The translations under genes were made by a program, and so were the position numbers. Below the pieces are notes generated by a model. It did no database searches. It was not told the origin of the DNA and saw only the letters and a list, made by a program, of their open reading frames with translations. From Typha latifolia (lineage: Eukaryota; Streptophyta; Magnoliopsida; Poales; Typhaceae): a stretch of DNA of 64,000 nucleotides. This document shows, one piece after another, positions 1-12,925 of this stretch (position 1 is the first letter of the stretch; every line of letters begins with the position of its first letter). Location of the stretch: contig CM034109.1 of assembly GCA_019914945.1 (NCBI GenBank), forward strand, positions 992,001-1,056,000, in the 5' to 3' direction.

Positions 1-41
1 TCAAATCCACCTTAGAATTTAGAATATATATTAAAAAATTT

Positions 42-437
42 ATGATATTTTACAAATCACACCCTACATTTCACATATTTTGTGATTCACACTCTGTCTT
101 TGACGATTTTATAATCTGACTCTTCCTTTTTCTCTATAATTCTTGTTTAACACCCTAACATTATTTAAAATAATTAGTATCGACCAAATTACTAAAATAC
201 CCTCATCACTATTTTTCCTTCTCTCTGCCCCTTCTTTGAAGAAGGCATGAGTAATTTAAGTATTTAAAAATTATTTTATATATTATAACAAAATATTCTT
301 TCGTTGCTAACGTTTAAATCAACGGATGGTGCTAAATGAGAATTATAAGAAAAAAGCAGGGGACGGATTACAAAAACCTCAAAAATGAAGTGTGAATCAC
401 AAAATAGATAAAATATAGGGTGTGATTTATAAAATTC
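42..437. mobile_element. Fold-back (MITE-like) element with ~75 bp inverted arms
   Basis: The left arm (about 42-120) and the right arm (about 361-437) are imperfect reverse complements. Both carry the blocks AAATCACACCCTA and TTTTGTGATTCACAC in mirrored order. The ~240 bp between them is AT-rich and codes for nothing. This is the structure of a non-autonomous long-arm DNA element. I could not fix its target-site duplication, so the superfamily is open. A related block (about 46,670-46,745) repeats the wording of the left arm. Confidence 0.6.
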
Positions 438-649
438 CCAAAAAAAAATTATTAGTAGGGTTTTTCAGATTGCATGCTAGTTTTAGATCATATAGGACCG
501 AAACGCAAAATGTTTCAATGAAATGTCTCGATTTTGGATGAAACTTCAAACCACGATGCGAATAACCCATCTGCCAAAGATCTTGGCTGGAATCATCATC
601 CATACATATGTTCACCTTGCTTTGGGGTGAAACCCATAAAAAAAACTTG

Positions 650-948
650 CATCTTACAAAGACATTCTATTTGATTTTTATTCTACACTCTCTTCTTTCT
701 CTACAATTGCCGATGGAAGAGGTGAGAAAGAAGAGAAAAAGAGAGAAAGAGACAGGTGGGGTGGGGTCCAAGTCATATTTGACCCATTCCCGCCTGTTTC
801 AGACCTATTCCATCCAAAATGGATCGATCGAGTAACAGTCGATACCCTAGTCGAAACCAGCTCAGCTAATTTCGGCCAGGATTAGGATCTGCCAATCACG
901 ATCCATTTCGACCGATCCCACTTGGGATTGGCCAAAACTGAAAACCTT
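650..948. repeat. GA-rich tract plus CCAAGGTT-ended repeat fragment
   Basis: A purine-rich stretch (about 715-760) is followed by a segment rich in GATC/CGATC words that ends in AAAACCTTGG near 946. The end matches, in reverse complement, the left end of the better-defined hAT-like element at 51,239-52,016. A matching left end is not visible here, so this is scored as a fragment of the same dispersed family. Confidence 0.4.
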
Positions 949-959
949 GGTTTACATCC

Positions 960-3900
960 CGTAGTTCTCTCCACCCAACCCGCAAAGCATACCAAGTCAG
1001 CCTGACGGGTGACAAATCAGCCTGCCAAAAATTTCAAACACCTAGTATAATAAGCACATAATAGGTTAGCTGGGTGATCAATGTGTCGCCCGCTAAGGCA
1101 ACCGCTAATAACGCTTTTCAAAACCCTACTCAAATCTCTTTCGTAGACTCTTGCCTAGTCAATATTCTTCAAGTCCTGAAGTGCAAATACTCAAGTGAAA
1201 TATGAGGGCTTTAAAGATTGATTTAAAATATTGTGCTTGGAACTTTGTATGATATTCCTTTTGATTGCTTGTCAAACAATCACTCAAGGATATCAAAAAG
1301 CACTTTTGCATTCCTAAGGTGCTTGATTCAAATTACCTATGGAAGAAGATTTATTAATTTAATGTGTTATCGTTTATGTTGGAGCCTTATCCAAGATTTC
1401 AGAAATTATTTATTTTAATGGGAGGTGAGCTCCTCCTCCCCCCTCAATTTATGCAAAATATCCACACGCTTCCTAGGCCCACCTATATATTACATAACTT
1501 TTTAAGTTTTTTTTTCCTTTTTCTCTATAACATTTGCTAAGCTTACTTGATTTCCTTAAGCAGAGGTTTCTTTCCTCCACACAGGTCCCACTTTGAGATT
1601 TCTTAATCTATCTTTCTAACCCAACAGAAAACTACATATAACAAAGATAAGGAAAACCATGTAATTATCTTTCATCGGCTATAAACTGAAAAAATTTACT
1701 TTTAAAAGAGGACAAGGACTCAATAATTCCATAGATAGTGATGCATCAGCACAAATAGCAACAAAATTAAAGCATTGGAGTAGTGCGCCAAGGTTATGGG
1801 TGTTTCTGTTGCTATTATGGTCGTTGACATATGTTACACCATGGTCTATGTCTGAGGTTAGTTAAGTCTAATATGCGCAGATAATTAGACATGTTGTTTG
1901 CTAAGGTATGTGCATGGTAAGTTATCCTTATGTAATTTTTTTTCAGCTAAAGTTGTACACTAGTCTAGATTAATAATTGATATATGTTATGATTGACATA
2001 ATATAGATTGAGCCTTCGGATAGGATTGTAAGACCAAGTACTGAGTGTATACTATACACGGTGACCTAATATTGTTTTTGTTATCTAAAAGTTAGCATGA
2101 TGATCGTGATGTTGTGACATGCATTGATCTTGCTCATTTTGACTCATACTCCTATGATTTCTATCAACTATTATACTGATGTGATTTCATGATTTTTTTT
2201 AGAATGAGTAGATCATGTAATTATATGGTATTTTAACGGATCATGCATCATGGTATCCATAATGCACTTATCTAATACAATATCAAATTATACCTTTTCG
2301 GAATTTAAGTAATGGAAGAGCAAATGAAAAATATGCACAATATGCATATTTTGATCACCTCTATGTCACATCTACATATTTGAAATCAACTGAGCCAATA
2401 AAATATAAACAACATGCATATCTCTAATAATCTCTAGATACTAAGGTTCTAAGTATCGGAATCGGGATCGAATGCTTGAAGAAATTATACGTATCGGCCA
2501 TATCGACTATATTGACCTTCTATTTCAGATAATTTGAATTAGGGATCGGCCGTATCGAGAGATCCATTTCAGTGATACGAATTGAAATCAACCAATACTT
2601 CAATCCATGATACATACTATCAAGTATCAACATAATCATGTCAAAGGCTACCAAATGTATCAACACACAGGTTTATGGCATGTATAATAATACGATGGAG
2701 ACAGCAGTTAATTAAATCACTTACTAATTTTAAGCTGTGAGAATCATAAGGGAGGGGAATAAGGATAGATGAATGAGGTAAGAAGAAAAAGAAAATGAGA
2801 AAGATAGGAAGAGAGGAAGAAATGAGCAATGAAGGGAAACAACATTAAGGACAGACGACACTATGTAGCAGTGCAGATGACACATTGCGTAGATAAAATA
2901 AGATATAGGAGAAGAGATAGGTACAATTTAGAGTGACAATGGATGAGACATGAAAGTGATCATGCGTTAAGGTGTAAATGCATACAATCATTTTTTTTAT
3001 CTTTACTAACCGATAGGTAGATACCCATCAACATATTTGTATATATACACCTAAATTATATGTTACGTAGAGAGGACTTCAAAATGGAAACTTGGTGAGT
3101 ATTAAGATATATAATCATGTATCATATTTGTAATGCATATTAGCATGTATGCATGTCTGGCAAATTATTATTATCACTACATAAGTGTTTATCTTGTTGC
3201 TCGATAGCCTATAAAGTTTCTTATTAGCGTTATAATGAACGACATGAATATAAATGCCCATTTAAATCCATGCAACAATCCCATATATATGTGTGTATAA
3301 ATAAATAAATATAAATACGTGTGTGTGTGTGTGTGTGTGTTTATAAAAGTTTGTGTGCCTACTTATGGGGACAAATATGTATTGAATATATTCAGGTATA
3401 TGTATGATAAATAGGTGTGTACAGGTATATGTATTCATGTATCTAGACATATAGCGAGACATCAATATCACTTTTAACCATATATAAGCTGCTTACATAA
3501 ATCAGTAACAGGAGAGCTTATATTTATATTATTTGACTCACTCCCAACATGTATCAGTTAGTGTGCATATAAGTGTTATGCCAGAACGCTAGAAATCAAA
3601 GCAAAGCGATGCAATACGACCTTGCGAAGCAGAAGAAATTGATTTTACTTGATGACCTAGTCATCATAACTTGCAGTAAGCACATAGATGCATAGAGAGT
3701 TGTAACTACAATAAGAAAGTGGGAAGGAGGTTTGAGCTAAGTACTTAGTAGCTCATTTGGGTTGTCGGGTATAAAGTATCATTTCCAAAGCTTGTTGTCT
3801 TAGGGACTGGAATATACACAATTGGATGAAACCAACGAGGAACAAACAATTAATGGGTTCGAATTGTGTCACTAGATTCATAACATATATTGTTTTACAA

Positions 3901-5155
3901 GACAACTCAACTAGATGGGAGAAAGTAAGCAAATGGAGAGTAGGAAATAAAAAGGGGGGAAATAGTCTCAGCTTACTCGGTGAGTTGAAATTCTAGTCGG
4001 CGTCCACCATATCATCGTGGCATGGCTATGGGAGAGTAAGTCGTACGCAAGAAAAGTGAAGGGAAGGCCGCAGGAATGGCGGCAAATTCCGCCCATCCTC
4101 CGGTCAAGGATGGAGCGGGAAGGCATGATTTCATATATCAATTAGAAGAAAAGAGAGGAAGAGAATGCGAAACATAGAGCGAGAGAACAGAGCTTACCGG
4201 CGACGACGAGATACTCCGATGGGGTTGATTCTAGCAGCAGATCAGTTGCCGGAGCAAGGGGAAGGAGCAATTTACAAGGCCAGTCGCCGCCTCGGGAAAG
4301 CGGATCGATCCATGGGTAGTAACAAATCCAAAACTCTAGATTTTTCTTTCTTCTTTTCTCTCAGTTAAAATGGAAAACAGATTTAATAAATAAAAAAATT
4401 TAGTAGATCATTAGAAAATCCTCTGTCTCAAATACAACCATAATCTAATCTATAGTTCTCCCCTAATTAGCCAGCTAATTCATTTCTTAGTTGGTCTCAC
4501 TAATTTGTAGAAGTATTAGTAACTTTATAATTATGATTATAAAATAGTATTTTGATATCATCCACAATAGCATCAGTAGACTAAGTAGCTTTAATTTTTG
4601 GCTTTTTAAATGTTGACCAGGAGGGAGTGAGTTTGACTCAATCCAGATGTTGTTGATCTCTTCATCTTTCAAATAGAGTAAAGCTTAGAGAAGTCTATTT
4701 TTGACACGTTAGCCGAAATAAATCTCAAATATTATACATATATATATATATATATGAGAAAAGTAAAAAGAGTGAGAAGATTTTATTTGTAATTATATCA
4801 TTCAGAACTGGATCTAATTTTTTTCTCTAGTTTATCTAATTGTAAATATGATAAATCTTTCCAGTTTATCCACTCAACAAATAATCTTCTCACCTTTCAT
4901 ACTCATCTTTAATGTGAATAAAGTGCAAATAAAGTTAGATTTTTATAACTTAAATAAAACAATGGTAATTTTAGTGTTTTTCTATTAGAATTATGAGATG
5001 ACATATGATATGTCCAAAATAAATCTTTTTATATCAAGTTTGAAGGGTGATCTCTCATCGTAAATAGCTCAACCACACTTAATTATGCTATGAAATAATT
5101 GAAAATTGAGAAAAAGGAGATCAATGCCATCTTAATAGGTTGCCAAAAAGTATTA
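960..5155. other. Gene-free AT-rich intergenic region
   Basis: No open frame here shows a recognisable domain or convincing codon structure. Visible items are a (GT)11 microsatellite at 3319-3340, an AT run at about 4735-4755, a patch rich in ATCGG words at 2450-2600 that resembles the dispersed family seen elsewhere in the window, and a GC-richer island at 4010-4330. The rest is low-complexity AT-rich DNA. Confidence 0.5.
3319..3340. repeat. (GT)11 microsatellite
   Basis: Eleven uninterrupted GT units lie in AT-rich DNA. Confidence 0.95.
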
Positions 5156-5159
5156 CTAA

Positions 5160-5445
5160 CTATGTATCTTCACTATGACTATGTTTGGTGGTTTGGTAGC
5201 TTGGCTTGATTCGGTTGATGGCTTGACAGTGCGGTTAGTTGGAGGAACAGCGCGACGACTTAAAGTAGGTCTTAGTGGCGTTTGGTTCGGAATAATTATT
5301 CAGCAACATATATGACTTGAAGTCTACACTAGACAACTAAAAGCTTGATGTGACATAAGTGTATTTGTATCTAAGGAGGGTTGACCATTTATCTAGTCTA
5401 TATCTAGTTTTCAGGCTTATGAATGATATAAAAAAAATCTATAGG
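5160..5445 (-). repeat. Dispersed repeat family R1, copy 1 (inverted)
   Basis: The reverse complement aligns along its length with the copies at 7035-7475, 7495-7800 and 56,755-57,035. Shared blocks are a CTTAG-type start of the conserved core, ACTTCAAG, and a CCAAACGCC-like block followed by AAGTCGTCGC and CAAGCCATCAA words. No coding capacity is seen. The copy is diverged and its exact ends are unclear. Confidence 0.5.
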
Positions 5446-7034
5446 TATTGAGGGATAGAATATTATCCTTCGCCGATAGGTGCTTTTCGCATTAAAATCT
5501 TGTACGTGTTTACATATTTTTCTTTGGTTCTTCAATTTTGAATAATTATTGTCTTCCACTAAACTTGTTTAAATTAACTCATGAAACTCATATTATATAT
5601 TTTTATTGCATAAATCTTTTATCAATCATGCAACATTATTGGACTCGTGTTGGGTAATAGTATCACTAGTTATCTATTATTTGTGGCGTGATAATTTATA
5701 AGAGTGTATAATATGATATAATTTTAAGGCTTGGGCATGTAATATAATATATAATTTACTTTTAACATTTGACATATAAAGTCATTATTATCATTACAAG
5801 TGTGTCATGATAGTAAATTATTGGTTAGTCATGTGATTTTAAGTTACATATTTTATCATATCATTTTTATATTCATCATCTTTTTATAGAATTTTTTTTT
5901 CTGAATATCAAGCAGATCGTGGAGAAGCGACCTAGAATAGTTAGATTCCATTTTTATTTTTATTTATTTATAATCTAAATATAAGAGCTTTGATATTTGT
6001 TAGATACATAGATATGTATTTTAGAGACAAGCAATACACGGTCTAAGATTAGATATGGTTTTGGAGCAATGCTAAGTCCACCAAATGGAGGAAAGAGCAG
6101 GAGATATTTATTTAGCATTTTTGAGTTTAAAAAGGGAGAAAAGAAGGGAATTTAAGGCAAAAAGAAAACTATTTAGAGGAAAGGAGATTATTTAGACAAG
6201 AGAGGAGAAGAGGAAAGATTTAAAAAAAAAAAGGTTAAAATAGTGAAGGATGGCTAGGGTAAAAAAGAAAAAAAAAAGATACTAAAATAAGAAAGAATTA
6301 GAATGTAATTTGGGCAAGAGGGGGTAGATGGGTTGGGAAAGAATTTAATTTTCTAATATTTTATTTTTATTTTTATTTTTTTGGATGTGACTTGCCATCT
6401 TCTTTCTATCTAATATCACCCAAAAAATTATATAATCTCCCTAACATTTAATACTCGAAGATATTCTATTTTATAGTAGAAGGGTAATCTTGGTATTTAA
6501 AAATATTGGGTAAATATGCAATGGTAAGTTAAAATGTGTAGAAATAAAAATCATATTAATTAGTACAAATTTATTTTAGAGTTAGATAAAATATGCAATT
6601 TTATTTTATTCACAAATTGCTAAATATAAATATAGCACTAACTTATGTGTTTTAAAATAATATACTCAAAATTATGAAATTTGAAAAGTTTTAAATGACA
6701 CCTATGGAAAGAAACCAAAAATTATATATAACCAATCTTATAACTTATTATTAGAGATTATTTTTGTGATCAAAAGTTGGTAAAAATGGTAAATGATGGT
6801 GGAGGGCTTTTACAATTTAATTGCAGTTAGTTTTTTGATTGAGCATATAAAATTGACTATATATTGTGCATATTAAAATCTATGATTATATATTAAAAAA
6901 TTACATGTAATTAAATTATAAAGCCACTGTGTCAGCCATGCAAATTGAATTGACTCAAAGTTGGGATTTCTAATCTTTATTGCTATTGTTCATTATTTGT
7001 TTACTTGTGAATCTATATATTTTTATTATTATTT
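5446..7034. other. AT-rich DNA without recognisable genes
   Basis: This is very AT-rich sequence with short A and T homopolymers (for example near 6210-6280). I see no gene, RNA or clear transposon terminus in it. Confidence 0.5.
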
Positions 7035-7475
7035 AAGAGCTTGAAGGTTAGATATGGGCTAGCCAAAAGGCTAACCATCTCAGAGGCACTTAGACCCCCA
7101 CTAAGTTTTAGCCAATATATTAAGTCGCTTAGTTTAGGCTTTAAGCTATGTGCATCGCTGATCTATTGTTCCAAACTAAACGCCGCTGAGACAATACTCT
7201 AAGTCATCATGCTGCTGAGTTGTTTTTGAGCAAAGCCATAACATTTGTTTGTGGTCAAAGTTGATCCTTGATTATATGCACTAAGTCGTCGCACTGTCAA
7301 GCTATTTATCCAAGCTAATCACCGAGTTATTAACTGAACTAAACTATTTGGGCAAATCGTTAAATAATTTTCTTTATAATAATTTTTTGGGGTTGGAGTT
7401 AATTCCATAACTTCCTTGGTCATAAAAAATGATACCAATCAACTCTACAAGAGTTGATTAATGTACCAAGAACCC
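7035..7475 (+). repeat. Dispersed repeat family R1, copy 2
   Basis: This copy is homologous to the next one (~470 bp further right) and to a copy near 56.8 kb. The conserved core runs from the CTTAGACCCCACTAAG block (about 7090) through GCCGCTGAG (about 7183) to a GTTGGAGTTAATTCCATAA block. It ends in a short palindrome, CAACTCTACAAGAGTTG, at about 7440-7456. A palindrome in this place also ends the copy near 57.0 kb. Confidence 0.6.
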
Positions 7476-7494
7476 AATATTTTCTTTTGTTAAT

Positions 7495-7800
7495 TAAGAG
7501 CTCAAAGGTTGAATCTGTGTTAGATAAAGAGTTAACTTTCTATAGATACAGAGACACTTAGGCCCCACCAAACTTTAGCCAAATAATAAGTTGCTTAGTT
7601 TAAGTTTTAAGTGTGTGCATCACCGAACTATTACTCTGAACTAAATGTTATCAACCGAGTTGCTCCTCAAAGCCAATCGCACTTTTAAGCCATTAACATA
7701 GTCAAACCGTTGAGCCAAGTCATCAAATTACCAAATAATTTTTGCTATAATAATTATTTGGAATTGAATTGATTTCATTAACTCCTTGTGTCATGGTAAT
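7495..7800 (+). repeat. Dispersed repeat family R1, copy 3
   Basis: This is a direct repeat of copy 2, sharing the blocks CTTAGGCCCCACCAAA, TTGCTTAGTTTAAG and GAATTGAATTGATTTCATTAAC. It ends about 170 bp upstream of the start codon of the gamma carbonic anhydrase-like gene, so it may form part of that gene's promoter. Confidence 0.6.
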
Positions 7801-7966
7801 AGAAAATGGTACCAGAATGGTTGGTACCAAGAACCCAATGTGGATCCAGCCCGGCCCAAATCCTGTTTCCAGTCTAATTTGATTCACTGTTATCCAATAT
7901 GTGCGAACATTTTACTACTTTGTTTAACCCATCCTTCTCTCCCTCGATCTCGAGCAGCTCGAAGAC

Positions 7967-10900
7967 ATGGCGGCGTCTCTCGCTCGTCTCTCCCGCAAAA
8001 CCCTCCAACCCTCTCGCCTCCTCCCACTTCGCCGCCTGCTATCTGCCGAATCCGCCGCGGCGGCCGCAGTGGCTTCGCCTCCACCGCCAACACCAACGCC
8101 GGCAGCGGCATCAGAGGATCGGGTGAGGTGGGACTACAGGGGCCAACGCCGTATCATCCCCTTGGGGCAGTGGGTCCCGAAGATCGCCGTCGATGCCTAC
8201 GTGGCACCCAATGCCGTCCTAGCCGGCCAGGTCACCGTATGCGACGGCGCCTCCGTGTGGAACGGCTCCGTCCTCCGCGGCGATCTCAACAAGATCACCG
8301 TTGGTTTCCAATCCAGCGTCCAGGAGCGATGCGTCCTCCACGCTGCGTGGTCCTCGCCCACAGGTCATCGATCTCTCTTTTCTTTATATTTCTCTGGATC
8401 CACCGAAATATATCGCTTTTCTAGCTCCAAAATTTGATCTTGATACCTAGTTTGAATGATTGGGGGGACATTTCCTGGGAAAAGATTGTTTTTTTGCTAC
8501 AAGGATTGTTATAAGTATGCAGTGTGGTACATCTTTTAGATCTCCGTTTTTATTTAGGTCACTGTGGTAGTTCCGTCCCTTTGAATGACCTAATTGGTTT
8601 AGATTAGATCGGTAGACTTGCCTAGAGTTAGAAATTGTGGTTGGGAAAGACAGCCATGAAGTTTTCCATATAGAACGCAAAATTGAAAGGAGGAAATTTG
8701 TTCCTCTTGAGCCAGATTATTTTTTGCTTTGTTTCAGCTATTAGAACTCTTATTAGTTCTTGGCAAATATTCCTGATTTCCCTCCCAGTTAATAATTTGA
8801 CCAACATATCCCTAAGTACAGCAAAAATAGATGACTGGAATACATATTTAGATTTTCCTGACCTTACTTTACCAAAATAACCTTTAGAAAATTTGCCTAA
8901 AGATTCTATTATTCTAAACTGATGCAAGTATATTTAGGTCTCCGCTGTCTCATCCCTGAATCTAAGAGAGGCTAACATCTCTTGCCTTCTCTCATTTACT
9001 ACTCAAATATAAAAATATATAATACAAAAAGAAACAACTCCAAATTTTTTTTGACAAACAGGCCGCAACCCCTGTTTTGTTGAAACTTAAAAATGTGGTA
9101 ATCTTCCCGAAACAACTCCAAATTGTAGCATCCGTTTCTATTGTAAGAAGCCCCTTAGCTTTGCTTTCCAACTTGCGTCAGTTTAACATCTTCTCTTTAT
9201 GTTCTCCTGCCAGCTGTATTGGCACCAACTTCAAAGATCCAAGGTTGGTAGCAGACTAGATCCTACAAGTGAGATTATAAGGATGATACCAAATGAAGCA
9301 CCTTAAGTCCTTATGGTTGGTAGATAGTAATGATAAAAGTAAAGAGATTACCCACTTTAGGCTGAGAAGTCACATGTTGACAAGTTCAAGAAATCCTAAA
9401 TTTATCAGTGAGATTGCAATGTTCGTGAGGTGTTGGACATACATCTGCCTAAACATAGGACCTTTCTTTGGACTTTATTTCCTAAGGATTAATGTTTAAG
9501 CCTTTAAGGCCAAGGGGCAAGGATGTCCTTACTCCTTATAATTTGAAAGTCCAACTTGTGAAAGATGCACTTCTTATTCAGTGAGGAAAGCTCTTCCATT
9601 GCAACATTTAATGATAGATAACAAAGGGTGGCAGTTTGATAACAGTAGAGGATAAGTGGTCATAAAAAGAAGTTAAAAGGCAATAATGTGTAGCTTAAAG
9701 TTGGCCAGCCTAATATTTCCAGGGGCACATGCTTATGAATTAGAGTGCTCTATGTTGTGTAAGAAATTCTCAAGAAAGTTGAGCCAGTTGCAAGGCATAG
9801 GTTGAAATTCTAATGATACAATAAGGTTAGCTTAAGAAATAAGAACAACAAAGCTCTTTAAGGTTAATGAAGGATCTTAGTGCAGGACCTGGGAACCACT
9901 TGATATGCTCCTAGTCTAGTCTGTGGCAAAAGATTCCATTTTGATGTGTGGCCCTAGTAATTCTGAAAGAAAATTTATCAAATAGAAAGGCAAGCTCTAG
10001 ACAAAGAACAATATAATTCTGTTTTCCATTTTTTATTGGATCTTTTTTATCATAATTTTTACTTTTTAGCAGCCATCCAGTCATTGAAGAAGATCATTCA
10101 GAGAGTTATTACTTATTAGCATATGAAGTTTATCAATGTGGTACTTTAAACTTTAAAGTATATTAATGTGGTTATTGTTGGACAAGTACTTTCCATTTTT
10201 TATTCAAGATTTTCCCTATTTTTTGTGAATTTCTTCTTATGGAATACAAAATATAGAAACCATGTAAAAACTTCCATGTAACTTCTCCATATACTTATTT
10301 TTTATCTTTATTTTTAGAGGAAATTGTGGATTGGAAACATGGATTTTCTTAGCCATAATTATCCTTGTATTCTCTTAAGCTTATGCTAGAAAAAGATAAC
10401 CTATAATATGGATAATACCTAATGAACTTTGGTTGATTGAAAAATTTATTGGCCTTTTTGTTTTAGTACTATAATGGATTAGGTTGTTAGGATTATTAAG
10501 GATTTCCTTTTCATTGGCATGTGCCATGTTAGCCGGCCGTGTTGACACAAGAAAGTGCCAAAAAACAGAGAGGGCGGAGAGTGATATTAGAGGAGAGGAG
10601 AGAGAAGACTTACCGCCTCGATCGTCATTCGCTAATACTGACCGTACCCTCATTCTTGACATGTCACTCTTTTTCCGTCATGGACTTCATCTGATTAGAA
10701 ACAACACCTTAACCTTGGAATGCTTTGAAATTTCTGTTTATGATCTTTAGAACTTCAATGACGGCTTCCAGCAGTCTTTGTCTTTCTCTTAGACGATGTA
10801 TACTTTTTATAGAGCCCAAAAGGAATTGAAACAACCCTGAAAACTTTTAAAGTCGAATCTAACATGTTTCCTTTCTTGCGATGCGTTCGAATGACCTGAA

Positions 10901-12925
10901 GACTGTTGGAACACCTAAGGGATCTATTCAAACTTGATAGGAATGCTCTTTGAATGATCAGCCTTTTTTCTCTCTAGTGGAATCCATTCAATAGCCATTC
11001 AAACGGATTTTGAATGCCTTGTCCACTTTGCTCTATGTTGGAAATTGCTCAAAGTTCGTTCAAACAGGTTTTGAACACTTAGCTCGCTTTGCACTCTGTT
11101 GAAAGACATCCAAACCACATTCAAACACATATCATACGCACCTTCGACACTTCTAGTCGGACACCTATGGGGCTATTCGAATGGCTCTAATGAACTTGAT
11201 TTGATTTGCTTCCTTAGTGATTCCAGACATATTTATACCACAACTCATACAAGAAAAATCTAAACAAGAATACATAATTAACTTGGTTTGGCCATAAATT
11301 TACAAGAATACTAACAACGATAACCGTAATTGGCAAACAATACAATCTCAATATAGAAGTCGAAGAGAAAGCCTAGACTTCACTTGGTCTAGCTCTGAGG
11401 CTTTCCCTTGGCATCCAAGGGATCATGAGTTCAATTTACGGGAATAATTTCTTCGGTGATGGTGGTAAAGATGTCACTTCTTTTCTTTCTAGACCTCACA
11501 TTGGCAAGAGCCTCACACATTGAGATGCCCCTTTTAAGTCCAAGAGAAAACTTAGGAAGAATTTATTGGCATGTTATCTATTAATAAAAAGGCTATTGTG
11601 TATTGATGATGGCAAGGTTGTCAGATATTCCCTTTATAAACCTCATGTCGGTAGGAATGTCATACATTGAGATGTCCCTCTATGTCCAAGAGAAAACCTA
11701 TGAAGAATTTATTGTCCATGTCATTCATCAATAAATAGGCTTTTGTGTATTTTGACTGAATGATTTATGATTTCTAGTCAATGATTTGTACCAAATCTAA
11801 TATTGATTTCCATTCTCGTTTTGGAATTTTGGACTTTAATTAGCCGCTTGATAGCAGGCATTATGCCTTTTCTGGTGAGAGAATTTATCCTAATATGTTA
11901 GTTAATGGATTGAAGAAAATTTATGCATGTATTTATGATTTCTTTGCTATTGATGAGTGCATCATTGATGTAGTTGTTGAGACATTAGATATGTATACAT
12001 TGCTTAAACAGAAGAATCTTCACAGTTGTCCTCTATTAAGGATGTCTTGTCACAACTATGGGAGCTTGTCAATTGAGTTCTGTTTACTTGTGCTTTGAGT
12101 TTAGTGCTGTTTCAGGAGGTTGAGCCCAGTGTCAAAAAGCCTATCAAGGCCCAACTGGTACTCATTTTGACATGGCTAACTTTTGCAAGAGAGAACTTGC
12201 AAAAACATCCTGCATTGTTTTTTTTTTTATGAATATGCAGAAGTGCATTCCTCTGCCATACATTATATGCTATTTAATAGATGCTGCTGTCAAGGTCTTA
12301 AAGTTACCATGTCACTTTTTCTTTTGAGGGCCTTTCTCCATTAATTCCTGTTGATGATTGAATATTTTATTAAATTGTGACTTCCTTATGAAATCCTGTT
12401 TACAGAAGATGCATAATCTCATAAGAGGTGTTTCATACCTTTTGTTTTTTCTTGGATCCTATTACAGCTATTTTTTCCTCCTGACTTTGCACAGCTAATT
12501 CGGTATATCCAGTAAACATCTCACCCCCAGCACTCTCTTCTTTTACAGGACTTCCAGCTGAGACATTCATTGAACGATACGTGACAGTTGGTGCATACTG
12601 TCTCCTTCGGTCTTGCACAATTGAGCCCGAGTGTATCATTGGTCAGCACTCCATTCTCATGGAAGGTTCCTTAGTGGAGACCAACTCCATCCTTGAGGCC
12701 GGATCTGTGCTCCCCCCTGGACGACGGATTCCAACCGGTGAACTTTGGGCTGGTAATCCAGCTAAGTTTATTCGGAAGCTAACCCATGAAGAGATCTTGG
12801 AGATCCCAAAGCTTGCCGTCGCTATCAATGATCTGATGCAGAACCATTTCTCCGAGTTCCTTCCATATTCGACAGTTTATTTGGAGGTAGAGAAGATGAA
12901 GAAAGCTTTGTCTATTCCTCTATAA
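7967..12925 (+). CDS. GAMMACAL: Gamma carbonic anhydrase-like subunit, mitochondrial (complex I)
   Basis: Exons 7967-8363 and 12549-12925 (donor G|GTCATC, acceptor TTACAG|GA) join in phase 1 to give 257 residues, the normal family length. The first ~50 residues are Arg/Ser/Ala/Pro-rich, as expected of a mitochondrial presequence. The rest is a left-handed beta-helix hexapeptide-repeat protein, with DRVRWDYRGQR, LRGDLNKITVG and CIIGQHSILMEGSLVE as landmarks. In plants these subunits sit in the matrix-side carbonic anhydrase module of respiratory complex I and are needed for its assembly. The family's first metal-ligand His is kept (His125), but the site that reads GHSAVLHG in true gamma-CAs is GAYCLLRS here (147-154). 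Two of three zinc ligands are therefore missing, so this is the CA-like rather than the CA type, probably without classical activity. The ATG lies just before the presequence and gives the expected length. The single intron is ~4.2 kb. Confidence 0.95.
8364..12548 (+). other. Long intron of the gamma-CAL gene
   Basis: This ~4.2 kb AT-rich intron carries no ORF with a recognisable domain. It includes a local duplication at about 11,470-11,752 and a GC-richer patch at 10,510-10,660. The acceptor is preceded by a weak pyrimidine tract. Confidence 0.85.
11470..11752. repeat. ~140 bp tandem duplication inside gamma-CAL intron
   Basis: Two adjacent segments (about 11,470-11,610 and 11,616-11,752) share ACATTGAGATG, TCCAAGAGAAAAC, AAGAATTTATTG and TTGTGTATT in the same order. 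They are diverged and noncoding. Confidence 0.6.

Noticed and set aside
7786..8424. 212-codon frame overlapping gamma-CAL exon 1
   Set aside because: It runs in a different frame from the conserved protein and ends inside the intron.
10381..10750. Open frames on both strands in the GC-richer patch of the gamma-CAL intron, with a donor-like GGTAAGT on the minus strand
   Set aside because: No downstream exon or domain found, and both frames lack homology that I recognise.
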